Shown piece by piece: positions 44,014 through 52,168 of a DNA stretch of 64,000 nt (its first letter is position 1; each line of letters begins with the position of its first letter). The stretch covers positions 248,001-312,000 of the forward strand of contig NZ_JACXXO010000001.1 of assembly GCF_017980685.1 (NCBI RefSeq), written 5' to 3'. The notes under the pieces are model-generated. The model saw only the letters and a list, made by a program, of their open reading frames with translations. It had not been told where the DNA came from and did no database searches. The DNA comes from Pseudomonas iridis (GTDB taxonomy: Bacteria; Pseudomonadota; Gammaproteobacteria; Pseudomonadales; Pseudomonadaceae). The translations under genes and the position numbers were made by a program.

Positions 44014-44907
44014 GTGAGCCCTGTCGATATTTTCCGTATGTTGTCGCTGGCTGCCATCTGGGGTGCGAGTTTTCTGTTCATGCGCATTATTGCGCCAGTG
44101 ATCGGCACCATTCCGACGGCGTTTTTTCGTGTGTCGATCGCTGCCGTCGGCCTGCTGGTGATCCTCGGTCTGATGCGCATTAGCTGGGATTTCAAGGGCA
44201 AGCTGAAAACCCTGATGCTGCTCGGCGTGATCAACTCGGGGATACCGGCGACGCTGTATTCGGTCGCGGCTCAAGTGCTGCCAGCCGGTTATTCGGCGAT
44301 CTTCAACGCCACCACGCCATTGATGGGTGTGTTGATCGGCGGGTTGTTCTTCAGCGAGAAACTCACCACGGCCAAACTGGCGGGCGTGTTTCTCGGATTG
44401 TTCGGTGTGGGCGTGCTGACGCGCGCCGGTCCCGTGGCCTTCGATATGCAATTGCTGCTGGGCGCCCTCGCCTGCCTGCTCGCGACCACTTGTTACGGTT
44501 TTGCCGGATTTCTTGCACGGCGCTGGCTGGATCAGGCCGGCGGGTTGGACAGTCGTCTGTCAGCCGTGGGCAGCATGCTCGGCGCGACACTGTTCCTGCT
44601 GCCGCTGTTCGGTTACAGCGTGGTAACTCAACCGCCAGCGAGTTGGGGCGGCTGGGATGTCTGGCTGTCGCTGCTCGGTTTGGGCCTGGGCTGCACCGCG
44701 TTCGCCTACATTATTTACTTCCGCCTGCTCAGCTCCATCGGCCCGGTCAAATCGATGACCGTGACCTTCATGATTCCGCCGTTCGGGGTGTTATGGGGGG
44801 CGTTGTTGCTGGATGAGCCGTTGTCGATGGCTCACGTGTACGGCGGGGTGTTGATTGCGTTGGCGTTGTGGCTGGTGTTGAAGCCGGCGGTGGTGAAAAA
44901 ACTGTAG
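44014..44907 (+). CDS. EamA/DMT-family transporter (copy 3)
   Basis: 297 residues, ten membrane helices in two EamA repeats (MLSLAAIWGASFLFMRIIAPVIG, then ATTPLMGVLIGGLFFSEKLT; second repeat ends FGVLWGALLLDEPLS). GTG at 44014 follows AAGGAG by 6 nt and is the start. The stop codon TAG is part of a class A REP arm. It lies tail-to-tail with copy 4. Confidence 0.87.
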   Translation: MSPVDIFRMLSLAAIWGASFLFMRIIAPVIGTIPTAFFRVSIAAVGLLVILGLMRISWDFKGKLKTLMLLGVINSGIPATLYSVAAQVLPAGYSAIFNATTPLMGVLIGGLFFSEKLTTAKLAGVFLGLFGVGVLTRAGPVAFDMQLLLGALACLLATTCYGFAGFLARRWLDQAGGLDSRLSAVGSMLGATLFLLPLFGYSVVTQPPASWGGWDVWLSLLGLGLGCTAFAYIIYFRLLSSIGPVKSMTVTFMIPPFGVLWGALLLDEPLSMAHVYGGVLIALALWLVLKPAVVKKL

Positions 44908-44981
44908 GTGCCATCGCTGGCTGCGATCTTTTGACTTTAAAGATCAGGATCAAAAGATCGCAGCCTGCGGCAGCGCCTACA
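44903..44981. repeat. REPIN, class A, overlapping a stop codon
   Basis: Inverted pair with a diverged left arm (CTGTAGGTGCCATCGCTGG). The TAG in it is the stop codon of the upstream EamA gene, and the right arm ends 9 nt before the stop of the convergent EamA gene. Confidence 0.85.
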
Positions 44982-44990
44982 GGGGTCGCG

Positions 44991-45848
44991 TCATCGGGTT
45001 TTGCGGAACACGAAGGCCAACCCGACAATGATCAACAGCATCCCCAGCACGCTCAATGCCGCCAGGCGATTACCGAAAATCAGGTAGTCCATCACCGCCG
45101 TCACCGCTGGCACCAGATAGAACAGACTGGTGACATTCACCAGATTCCCCCTGGCGATCAGGCGATACAGTAGAAGCGTCGCCAGTACCGATACCACCAG
45201 CCCCATCCACAACACCGGCACGATGAAACCCGCACTGTGTTCGAAATGAAACGGCTGGAACGGCACAAAGATCCCGCACAACAACAGCCCGGCCAGGTAC
45301 TGCACCGGCAGCGTGCCGAGGGGATTTTCGGTGATGCGTTTCTGCATGATCGACCCCAGCGTCATGCTCCCCAGCGCCAGCAGACCAAACATCATCCCCG
45401 CCCACGACATGCCGGCCAGACCGATGCCCTGGTAAACCACCATGATCAGGCCCGCCAAGCCGAGCGCCAGCCCGAACAGCCGGCTCGCCGAGCGCTGCCG
45501 CTCCATTAATACCACCGTCAGAATCGGCTGCACGCCCATGATGGTCGCCATCACACCCGGGGTGATTTGGGTGTTCAGTGCCAGCAGATAGAAAATCTGA
45601 TAAGCCCCCAACAACACCACCCCCGTGGCGATCGCAAACAGCATCGGCCTGCCGCCCTTGGGCAGTTTCAGCAATGGAATCAGCAGCACCAGCCCGCACA
45701 GGGCGATGGCAAAGCGAATGAACAGGAAGGCAAAGGGTGACGCGTGGGCCAGCCCCCATTTGGAGAAGATCGCCCCGCTGCTCCACAGCAGAACGAACAG
45801 GCACGTGGACAGCGCCGCAAGCGCGGACTTTTTCGAAAGGACAAACAT
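44991..45848 (-). CDS. EamA/DMT-family transporter (copy 4)
   Basis: 285 residues, ten membrane helices. Start ATG 45848 with AGGTGG close upstream; first helix LAALSTCLFVLLWSSGAIFSKWGLAHASP. The second EamA repeat includes SIMQKRITENPLGTLPVQYLAG and the closing LLIIVGLAFVFRKTR. Opposed to copy 3, separated by a REPIN; the two are too different to be a recent duplication. Substrate unknown. Confidence 0.86.
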   Translation of the reverse strand: MFVLSKKSALAALSTCLFVLLWSSGAIFSKWGLAHASPFAFLFIRFAIALCGLVLLIPLLKLPKGGRPMLFAIATGVVLLGAYQIFYLLALNTQITPGVMATIMGVQPILTVVLMERQRSASRLFGLALGLAGLIMVVYQGIGLAGMSWAGMMFGLLALGSMTLGSIMQKRITENPLGTLPVQYLAGLLLCGIFVPFQPFHFEHSAGFIVPVLWMGLVVSVLATLLLYRLIARGNLVNVTSLFYLVPAVTAVMDYLIFGNRLAALSVLGMLLIIVGLAFVFRKTR

Positions 45849-45944
45849 GAATACCACCTGTAGTCAGGCAAATAGCCAACTCAGCCGAAGCTGAAATTCA
45901 GTAGGTTTTTTCAGGCGGGCGCAGGGGTCAGCAAAAAATGCCGA

Positions 45945-46112
45945 TCAGCCCGAAACACCAACGCCCGGCGGTGGCGGCGCAACTGCGCGCTCCGGCGTGC
46001 TACTGACAGGTGGAGGGTAATGACTGATCTGCTTTGGCTGCTGATTCCCGCACGGCAAGACGCCAGCGTTGACCGCTGAATCGACTACCGCGTTGATGAG
46101 GGATGCAGGCAT
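45945..46112 (-). CDS. Possible small proline-rich protein
   Basis: 55 residues from ATG 46112 (an in-frame GTG lies at 46157). Helical start PASLINAVVDSAVNAGVLPCG, then QQPKQISHYPPPVSS and a tail APPPPGVGVSG. Residue make-up is that of a real protein, and a good promoter lies upstream, but no ribosome site is visible. Function unknown; could be a chance frame over a small RNA. Confidence 0.35.
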   Translation of the reverse strand: MPASLINAVVDSAVNAGVLPCGNQQPKQISHYPPPVSSTPERAVAPPPPGVGVSG

Positions 46113-46165
46113 TGGGGCTGATCTTCTTGGGATAGAGGTGTGAGTCGTATGGCTCACGAGGGCCG

Positions 46166-46195
46166 ACTATAACCATCGCGGGACATGGATTGCAA
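46166..46195 (-). promoter_or_regulatory. Candidate sigma-70 promoter, minus strand
   Basis: Minus strand: TTGCAA, 18 nt, TATAGT. Transcription would start near 46159, toward the short proline-rich frame. Confidence 0.45.
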
Positions 46196-46299
46196 TGATT
46201 TGACCAAAGGGCCAGCAGCGACGGACGGGGTCAGGTGAATAGGCTTTCGAGGCCGGCTAAACCCGTCGACGCAAGCCATCGCTCAGCGCAGGAGGCAAA

Positions 46300-46410
46300 G
46301 TGAGCAAATCGACGAAGAAGCCTTCCCGCGGAAAAATCGCTCCCAACGGCAGAAAGCCCGGTGGCGTAGCACTGACCGCCAGCCCTGCAGTTACTTGTAA
46401 TAGGCACTGA
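46300..46410 (+). CDS. Tiny basic protein, 36 residues, unknown
   Basis: GTG start with a perfect AGGAGG five bases upstream. The product begins SKSTKKPSRGKIAPNGRKPGG, very basic, and ends TASPAVTCNRH. A strong terminator follows 56 nt later, so the frame sits in a plausible transcript of its own. No homologue is known to me; it may also be the remnant of a longer gene. It is too short for routine ORF calling. Confidence 0.5.
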   Translation: MSKSTKKPSRGKIAPNGRKPGGVALTASPAVTCNRH

Positions 46411-46465
46411 AACCGAAGAGCCAAACTTACTCGCCGCTGGCCGCCTGTAAATTTTTCACAGGCAT

Positions 46466-46497
46466 AAAAAACCGCTCACAAGGAGCGGTTTTTTTTA
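46466..46497. terminator. Bidirectional intrinsic terminator
   Basis: AACCGCTC-ACAAG-GAGCGGTT flanked by A-run and eight T. It serves lpxO from the right and the 36-residue gene from the left. Confidence 0.93.
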
Positions 46498-46513
46498 CTT
46501 CTGTAGTCCAGCC

Positions 46514-47452
46514 TCAACCAAACAACCAATACCCCAACAACGTCAGCACAACTACCGCCAGCACCGGACGCATCACCCGGTAAGCCTTCGGATTACGGCG
46601 CTTCCACTGTTTGACCACGCCGCTGAACCGGTCACTGAAGTTCTTGCTCCAGGCATAGGCCTGGTTGATCCCGCCGACGCGTTCATCGTCAAGGTTCTGC
46701 GGTGCGGTGGCGCGGCCGAGCCAGCCGCTGATGAAGCGGTTGATGCGGGTCATGAGGCGATTGCTCAGTGGACGTTCGACGTCGCAGAACAGGATGACGC
46801 GGGTCTTGTCGGTTTCGTTCTTGACCCAGTGCACATAGGTCTCATCGAACATCACGTCTTCACCGTCGCGCCACGCGTAGACCTGGCCGTCGACGAAGAT
46901 CCGGCAATCATCGGAATTGGGCGTCGACAAGCCCAAGTGATAACGCAAGGAGCCGGCAAACGGATCGCGGTGCGGATTGAGGTGACTGCCGCCGGGCAGC
47001 AACGCAAACATCGCGCCTTTGACGTTGGGAATGGCACTGACCAACGCCACGGTTTTCGGGCACAGGGTCTCGGCCGATGGCAGCGGTTTGTCGTACCACT
47101 TGAGGTAGAAACGCTTCCAGCCCTTCTTGAAGAACGAGCCAAACCCGGCATCGTTGTTCTTCTCAGCCGCGCGGATATACCCCTCATCGAACAGGTGCAT
47201 GGCTTCGTCGCGGATGGTTTCCCAGTTGTCGCGCAGTACGTCCAGTTCCGGAAACTTGCTGCGATCCAGATACGGCTTGGAGGGTACGCCGGAGAACAGG
47301 TACATCAAGGCGTTGTAAGGCGCGAACAGTGCCGAGTGGTTGACGAACTGGCGCAGCACCGGCAAGCGCGCTTTACCGCGCAGATGCACATAGAGGATGC
47401 TGCCGACAAACAGCAGCAGCACCGACACCTTGGCGGCTAACGAATAGGTCAT
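46514..47452 (-). CDS. lpxO: LpxO-type lipid A hydroxylase
   Basis: 312 residues. Fe(II)/2-oxoglutarate dioxygenase of the aspartyl/asparaginyl beta-hydroxylase family. One N-terminal membrane helix (YSLAAKVSVLLLFVGSILYVHL) and a C-terminal one (VLAVVVLTLLGYWLFG) flank the catalytic domain with GGSHLNPHRDPF (H161, D163 as iron ligands), H208 in DETYVHWVKN and R218 for 2-oxoglutarate. LpxO adds the 2-hydroxyl to secondary acyl chains of lipid A. Start ATG 47452 has AAGGAG. Whether it is LpxO1- or LpxO2-like is undecided. Confidence 0.87.
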   Translation of the reverse strand: MTYSLAAKVSVLLLFVGSILYVHLRGKARLPVLRQFVNHSALFAPYNALMYLFSGVPSKPYLDRSKFPELDVLRDNWETIRDEAMHLFDEGYIRAAEKNNDAGFGSFFKKGWKRFYLKWYDKPLPSAETLCPKTVALVSAIPNVKGAMFALLPGGSHLNPHRDPFAGSLRYHLGLSTPNSDDCRIFVDGQVYAWRDGEDVMFDETYVHWVKNETDKTRVILFCDVERPLSNRLMTRINRFISGWLGRATAPQNLDDERVGGINQAYAWSKNFSDRFSGVVKQWKRRNPKAYRVMRPVLAVVVLTLLGYWLFG

Positions 47453-47660
47453 CAACGACTCCTTGAATAAAAACAACGCTGCACAATGCCCTTTACCCGG
47501 CATGGCAGCCGGCCATGATAAACACTACCGGCCTGAGGCAAAACCCGTTCAACCTAAAATTCAGTGTTAAGGATTGCGTAACAAAGCATTTATTAACATA
47601 AGGGTCCTGAACCTTGGCTGATCCAAGTCAGACTTGCGCGCCCAAGGTCACAACAGGATC

Positions 47661-47689
47661 AAAAGATCGACGTCGCCTGGCGATCTTTT
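47661..47689. terminator. Intrinsic terminator after cysK
   Basis: AAAAGATCG and CGATCTTTT form a 9-base stem with an 11-nt loop, 11 nt beyond the cysK stop on the minus strand. Confidence 0.7.
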
Positions 47690-47699
47690 ACTTGCCTGG

Positions 47700-48674
47700 T
47701 TACTGCTGATTCTCCTGCTCGGTGAACAGATCGCTGAACAGCATGCTCGACAGATAACGCTCACCCGAATCCGGCAGGATCACAACGATCGTCTTGCCCT
47801 GCATTTCCGGCGTCTCCGCCAAGCGAACCGCCACGGCCATCGCCGCGCCGCAAGAGATGCCGCACAAGATCCCTTCTTCCTGCATCAGACGCAGCGCCAT
47901 GGCCTTCGACTCTTCGTCGGTCACCAGTTCGACGCGGTCGACCATCGACAAATCCAGATTCTTCGGCACAAAACCGGCACCGATGCCCTGAATCTTGTGC
48001 GGGCTCGGCTTGATCTCTTCACCGGCCAGCGCCTGGGTAATCACCGGCGAGGCCACAGGTTCCACCGCCACCGAAGTGATCGGTTTGCCCTGGGTATTCT
48101 TGATATACCGCGAAACGCCGGTAATGGTTCCGCCGGTACCTACACCAGCCACCAGCACGTCAACGGCGCCATCGGTGTCGTTCCAGATTTCCGGGCCGGT
48201 GGTTTTTTCATGGATGGCCGGGTTGGCCGGATTATCGAACTGCGCCGGCATGAAGTATTTGTCGGCATCGCTGGCAACAATCTCCGACGCCTTTTCGATC
48301 GCGCCTTTCATGCCTTTGGCCGGCTCGGTCAACACCAGTTCGGCGCCCAGCGCTTTCAGAACCTTGCGGCGCTCGATACTCATCGACGCCGGCATGGTCA
48401 GCATCAACTTGTAACCACGGGCGGCAGCCACGAAGGCCAGGCCAATGCCGGTGTTGCCCGACGTCGGCTCGACGATGGTCATGCCCGGCTTGAGTTTGCC
48501 GCTGCTTTCGGCGTCCCAGATCATGTTGGCGCCGATCCGGCACTTGACCGAATAACCGGGATTGCGCCCCTCGATCTTGGCCAGGATGGTCACACCGCGG
48601 GGCGCGATGCGGTTGATCTGCACCAACGGCGTATTGCCGATGGAATGGGCATTGTCAGCAAAGATACGGCTCAT
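47700..48674 (-). CDS. cysK: Cysteine synthase A (O-acetylserine sulfhydrylase)
   Basis: 324 residues. PLP-dependent: Schiff-base lysine in GYSVKCRIG, substrate loop EPTSGNTG, phosphate loop [10 protein letters not shown] and the C-terminal GISCGAA. It joins sulfide with O-acetylserine to give cysteine. [14 protein letters not shown] (C in place of the usual D) is typical of this CysK branch in Pseudomonas. The frame opens 33 codons upstream, but ATG 48674 with AAGGA gives the normal [17 protein letters not shown] start. Divergent from the DUF748 gene. Confidence 0.93.
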   Translation of the reverse strand: MSRIFADNAHSIGNTPLVQINRIAPRGVTILAKIEGRNPGYSVKCRIGANMIWDAESSGKLKPGMTIVEPTSGNTGIGLAFVAAARGYKLMLTMPASMSIERRKVLKALGAELVLTEPAKGMKGAIEKASEIVASDADKYFMPAQFDNPANPAIHEKTTGPEIWNDTDGAVDVLVAGVGTGGTITGVSRYIKNTQGKPITSVAVEPVASPVITQALAGEEIKPSPHKIQGIGAGFVPKNLDLSMVDRVELVTDEESKAMALRLMQEEGILCGISCGAAMAVAVRLAETPEMQGKTIVVILPDSGERYLSSMLFSDLFTEQENQQ

Positions 48675-48802
48675 GGCTGGGTCCTTATGCAGCATTGAAT
48701 TTAGCGCTCCAAGGTATGCCTGTTGCCCATCACAGTCCAGTCGGGTCGAACGTCTGTCGACGTGCGCAGTCAATCGCTTTATATCGTTCGGGAATCGTCA
48801 CC

Positions 48803-49879
48803 ATGAAGCGTCGTTACAGCTGGCCGTTATGGGCCTTCGCCACCGTCATTGTGTTACTGGTCGCCTTGCACATCGCCCTGCCCTACCTGGTGCGCGACTA
48901 TCTGAATGACAAACTGGCGGACATGGGTGATTACCGTGGCCAGGTGACCGATGTTGACCTGGCGCTGTGGCGCGGCGCTTACAAAATCAACGGCCTGAAA
49001 ATCGTCAAAGTCGACGGTAAGGTACCCGTGCCGTTCGTCAATGCCCCCGTGATTGATCTGGCGGTGAGCTGGCACTCGTTGTGGTACGACCATGCGGTGG
49101 TGGGCGAAGTGCAGTTCTTCAATCCCGAAATCAACTTTGTCGACGGCGGCGCCAACAAGCAGAACTCCCAGACCGGTCAAGGTACTGACTGGCGCGAGCA
49201 ATTGGGCAAACTCCTGCCGATTACCCTCAACGAAGTGCGCATCAGCGACGGGAAAATCACGTTCCGCAACTTCAACTCCAAACCGCCCGTGAACATGAAT
49301 GCAACCAACGTCGATGCCAGCATCTACAACCTGACCAACGTGGTCGACACCGAAGGCAAACGCGATGCGCGTTTCGAGGGCAAAGCCTTGTTGCTCGGCC
49401 ATGCCCCTCTGGAAACCACGGCGACCTTCGATCCGCTGAGCAACTTCGAAGACTTCGAGTTTCGACTTCGCGCAAAAGACATCGAGCTCAAGCGCATGAA
49501 TGACTTCGCTTCCGCCTATGGCAAGTTCGATTTCAACGCCGGCCATGGTGACGTGGTGATCGAAGCAAAAGCCGAAAAAGCCAAAGTCACCGGTTACATC
49601 AAACCGCTGCTGCGCGACGTCGATGTGTTCGACTGGCAACAAGACGTCGAGAACAAGAACAAAGGACTGTTCCGCTCGGTCTGGGAAGCACTGGTCGGCG
49701 GTACCGAAACCGTGTTGAAGAACCAGGTCAAAAACCAGTTCGCTACTCGCGTAGAACTGAGTGGCAATGTTCATCAGCAAAATATCAACGCGTTCGAAGC
49801 GTTTTTGCAGATTTTGCGCAATGGATTTGTTCAGGCGTTCAATGCTCGCTATGAGCGACCGAAGCCGGATGAGGGCTGA
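48803..49879 (+). CDS. DUF748 (AsmA-like) protein
   Basis: 358 residues with one N-terminal membrane anchor (WPLWAFATVIVLLVALHIALPYLV). The rest is periplasmic with the AsmA-like repeating beta pattern: VDLALWRGAYKINGLKIVKVDGK, then PVIDLAVSWHSLWYDHAVVGEVQFFNPEINFVDG. DUF748 proteins are thought to be outer-membrane-integrity factors related to AsmA/TamB lipid carriers. The start is chosen at the ATG 48803 before the anchor; the frame upstream has no signal. Substrate unknown. Confidence 0.83.
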   Translation: MKRRYSWPLWAFATVIVLLVALHIALPYLVRDYLNDKLADMGDYRGQVTDVDLALWRGAYKINGLKIVKVDGKVPVPFVNAPVIDLAVSWHSLWYDHAVVGEVQFFNPEINFVDGGANKQNSQTGQGTDWREQLGKLLPITLNEVRISDGKITFRNFNSKPPVNMNATNVDASIYNLTNVVDTEGKRDARFEGKALLLGHAPLETTATFDPLSNFEDFEFRLRAKDIELKRMNDFASAYGKFDFNAGHGDVVIEAKAEKAKVTGYIKPLLRDVDVFDWQQDVENKNKGLFRSVWEALVGGTETVLKNQVKNQFATRVELSGNVHQQNINAFEAFLQILRNGFVQAFNARYERPKPDEG

Positions 49880-49924
49880 GTCAACATGTGACGCCCCATT
49901 CAGAGACTGAATAAGCCGTCTGCG

Positions 49925-49954
49925 TTCACAGTCGACCGGGCTGCGCGTTATAGT
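49925..49954 (+). promoter_or_regulatory. Candidate sigma-70 promoter for the MoxR/VWA operon
   Basis: TTCACA (49925-49930), 18 nt, TATAGT (49949-49954), 68 nt before the MoxR ATG. Confidence 0.5.
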
Positions 49955-50022
49955 CGGGGCATCCGATTATTTCGCCCCCGCCCTGCCCGTTCAGGTCGGC
50001 GTTACCGTTCGAGGATTAGCAG

Positions 50023-50868
50023 ATGAAGTTCGAAGGCACCCAGGCCTACGTTGCCACCGATGACCTGAAGCTGGCAGTCAACGCCGCCATCACCCTGGAG
50101 CGGCCGCTGTTGGTCAAGGGGGAGCCGGGTACCGGCAAGACCATGCTCGCCGAGCAACTGGCCGAATCGTTCAACGCCAAGTTGATCACCTGGCACATCA
50201 AGTCCACCACCAAGGCCCACCAGGGTCTGTACGAGTACGACGCGGTCAGCCGTCTGCGCGACTCGCAGCTGGGCACGGAAAAAGTCCACGATGTGCGCAA
50301 CTACTTGAAGAAAGGCAAGCTCTGGGAAGCCTTCGAGTCCGAAGAGCGGGTGATTCTGCTGATCGACGAAATCGACAAGGCCGACATCGAGTTCCCGAAC
50401 GACCTGCTGCAAGAACTCGACAAGATGGAGTTCTACGTTTACGAGATCGACGAGACGATCAAGGCCAAGAAACGCCCGATCATCATCATTACTTCCAACA
50501 ACGAGAAAGAGTTGCCAGACGCCTTCCTGCGTCGCTGCTTCTTCCACTACATCGCCTTTCCCGACCGCACCACCCTGCAGAAAATCGTCGATGTGCATTA
50601 CCCGGACATCAAGAAGGATCTGGTCAGCGAAGCGCTGGACGTGTTCTTCGACGTGCGCAAGGTGCCGGGCCTGAAGAAGAAGCCATCGACTTCGGAACTG
50701 GTCGACTGGCTGAAGCTGCTGATGGCCGACAACATCGGCGAAGCAGTGCTGCGTGAACGCGATCCGACCAAAGCGATCCCGCCGCTGGCAGGCGCGCTGG
50801 TCAAGAACGAACAGGACGTGCAACTGCTTGAGCGCCTGGCGTTCATGAGCCGTCGCGGCACCCGCTAA
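50023..50868 (+). CDS. MoxR-family AAA+ ATPase
   Basis: 281 residues. Walker A GEPGTGKT (residues 33-40), Walker B ILLIDEIDKAD (111-121), sensor-1 IIIITSNNEKELPDAFLRRC with arginine finger region, and the MoxR-type insert FYVYEIDETIKAKKRP. MoxR ATPases act as chaperones that load metals or assemble VWA-protein partners. The VWA gene follows after 12 nt. The target of this pair is unknown. Confidence 0.9.
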   Translation: MKFEGTQAYVATDDLKLAVNAAITLERPLLVKGEPGTGKTMLAEQLAESFNAKLITWHIKSTTKAHQGLYEYDAVSRLRDSQLGTEKVHDVRNYLKKGKLWEAFESEERVILLIDEIDKADIEFPNDLLQELDKMEFYVYEIDETIKAKKRPIIIITSNNEKELPDAFLRRCFFHYIAFPDRTTLQKIVDVHYPDIKKDLVSEALDVFFDVRKVPGLKKKPSTSELVDWLKLLMADNIGEAVLRERDPTKAIPPLAGALVKNEQDVQLLERLAFMSRRGTR

Positions 50869-50880
50869 GAGGCTGATGCC

Positions 50881-52059
50881 ATGTTGCTCAACCTGTTCAA
50901 CGAAATGCGTGCAGCCAAGGTGCCGGTATCGGTACGCGAGCTGCTCGACCTGATCAACGCGCTGAAACAGCGCGTCACGTTCGCCGACATGGACGAGTTC
51001 TACTACTTGTCACGTGCGATTCTGGTGAAGGACGAACGGCATTTCGACAAGTTCGACCGTGCGTTCGGCGCTTACTTCAATGGTCTGGAAAAGCTCGACG
51101 ATCACCTGCAGGCGCTGATTCCCGAAGACTGGCTGCGCAAGGAGTTCGAGCGTTCGCTGAGCGACGAGGAACGTGCGCAAATCCAGTCCCTGGGTGGCCT
51201 GGACAAGTTGATCGAAGAATTCAAAAAGCGCCTGGAAGAACAGAAGGAACGCCACGCCGGTGGCAATAAATGGATCGGCACTGGCGGCACCAGTCCGTTC
51301 GGCTCCGGCGGGTTCAACCCGGAAGGCATTCGGGTCGGCGATGCCGGCAAGCGCCAGGGCAAAGCGGTGAAAGTCTGGGATCAACGCGAATACAAAAACC
51401 TCGACGACTCGGTGGAACTGGGCACCCGCAACATCAAGGTTGCCCTGCGTCGCCTGCGTAAATTCGCCCGCCAAGGCGCCGCAGAAGAGCTGGATATCGA
51501 CGGCACCATCGACCACACAGCCAAGGATGCCGGTCTGCTGAACATCCAGATGCGTCCGGAACGCCGCAACACGGTGAAGCTGTTGCTGCTGTTCGACATC
51601 GGCGGCTCGATGGATGCGCATGTGAAGATCTGCGAGGAACTGTTCTCGGCCTGCAAGACCGAGTTCAAGCATCTGGAGTATTTCTACTTCCACAACTTCG
51701 TGTACGAGTCGGTGTGGAAAAACAACATGCGCCGTACTTCCGAGCGCACTTCAACCCAGGACCTGCTGCACAAGTACGGTGCCGACTACAAAGTGATCTT
51801 CATCGGTGACGCCGCCATGGCGCCTTATGAAATCACCCAGGCCGGCGGCAGCGTCGAGCACTGGAACGAAGAGCCGGGATACGTGTGGATGCAGCGGTTC
51901 ATGGCGAAGTACAAGAAGCTCATCTGGATCAACCCGTATCCGAAAGATACGTGGGGGTATACCTCGTCGACCAATATCGTCAGGGATTTGATCGAGGACC
52001 AGATGTATCCGCTGACCCTTCGCGGGCTGGAAGAAGGGATGCGGTTTCTTTCCAAATAA
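50881..52059 (+). CDS. VWA-domain (CoxE-like) protein with altered MIDAS
   Basis: 392 residues. N-terminal helical part, a flexible glycine-rich stretch (GGNKWIGTGGTSPFGSGGFNPEGI, about 128-150), then a VWA domain. The MIDAS start is FDIGGSMD (D239-x-G241-x-S243), glycine replacing the first serine of DxSxS. Late acidic loop FIGDAAMAPYEI. It belongs with MoxR ATPases as partner and probable substrate recogniser. No membrane helix, so cytosolic. A class B REPIN follows. Confidence 0.88.
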   Translation: MLLNLFNEMRAAKVPVSVRELLDLINALKQRVTFADMDEFYYLSRAILVKDERHFDKFDRAFGAYFNGLEKLDDHLQALIPEDWLRKEFERSLSDEERAQIQSLGGLDKLIEEFKKRLEEQKERHAGGNKWIGTGGTSPFGSGGFNPEGIRVGDAGKRQGKAVKVWDQREYKNLDDSVELGTRNIKVALRRLRKFARQGAAEELDIDGTIDHTAKDAGLLNIQMRPERRNTVKLLLLFDIGGSMDAHVKICEELFSACKTEFKHLEYFYFHNFVYESVWKNNMRRTSERTSTQDLLHKYGADYKVIFIGDAAMAPYEITQAGGSVEHWNEEPGYVWMQRFMAKYKKLIWINPYPKDTWGYTSSTNIVRDLIEDQMYPLTLRGLEEGMRFLSK

Positions 52060-52081
52060 TTTGGGTTGTCAGTGATGGCCC

Positions 52082-52165
52082 CTTCGCGAGCAGGCTCGCT
52101 CCCACAGGTGCACATAAAGTTTGTGTACAACCAGGAACACTGTGGGAGCGAGCCTGCTCGCGAAG
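52082..52165. repeat. REPIN, class B
   Basis: Class B inverted pair in the opposite phase (CTTCGCGAGCAGGCTCGCTC outer), between the convergent VWA and pxpC genes. Confidence 0.92.
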
Positions 52166-52168
52166 CTT

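Larger units (their letters stand above)
45849..46299. other. Gene-poor gap with a minus-strand promoter and short ORF
   Basis: The largest gap in the window without a firm gene. It contains a sigma-70-like promoter on the minus strand (46166-46195) that would transcribe through a proline-rich reading frame (45945-46112), and otherwise nothing I can name. Confidence 0.5.

Noticed and set aside
46514-47452. Peptidyl aspartyl hydroxylase instead of LpxO
   Set aside because: Two membrane helices flanking the catalytic domain and the overall length fit lipid A hydroxylases better.
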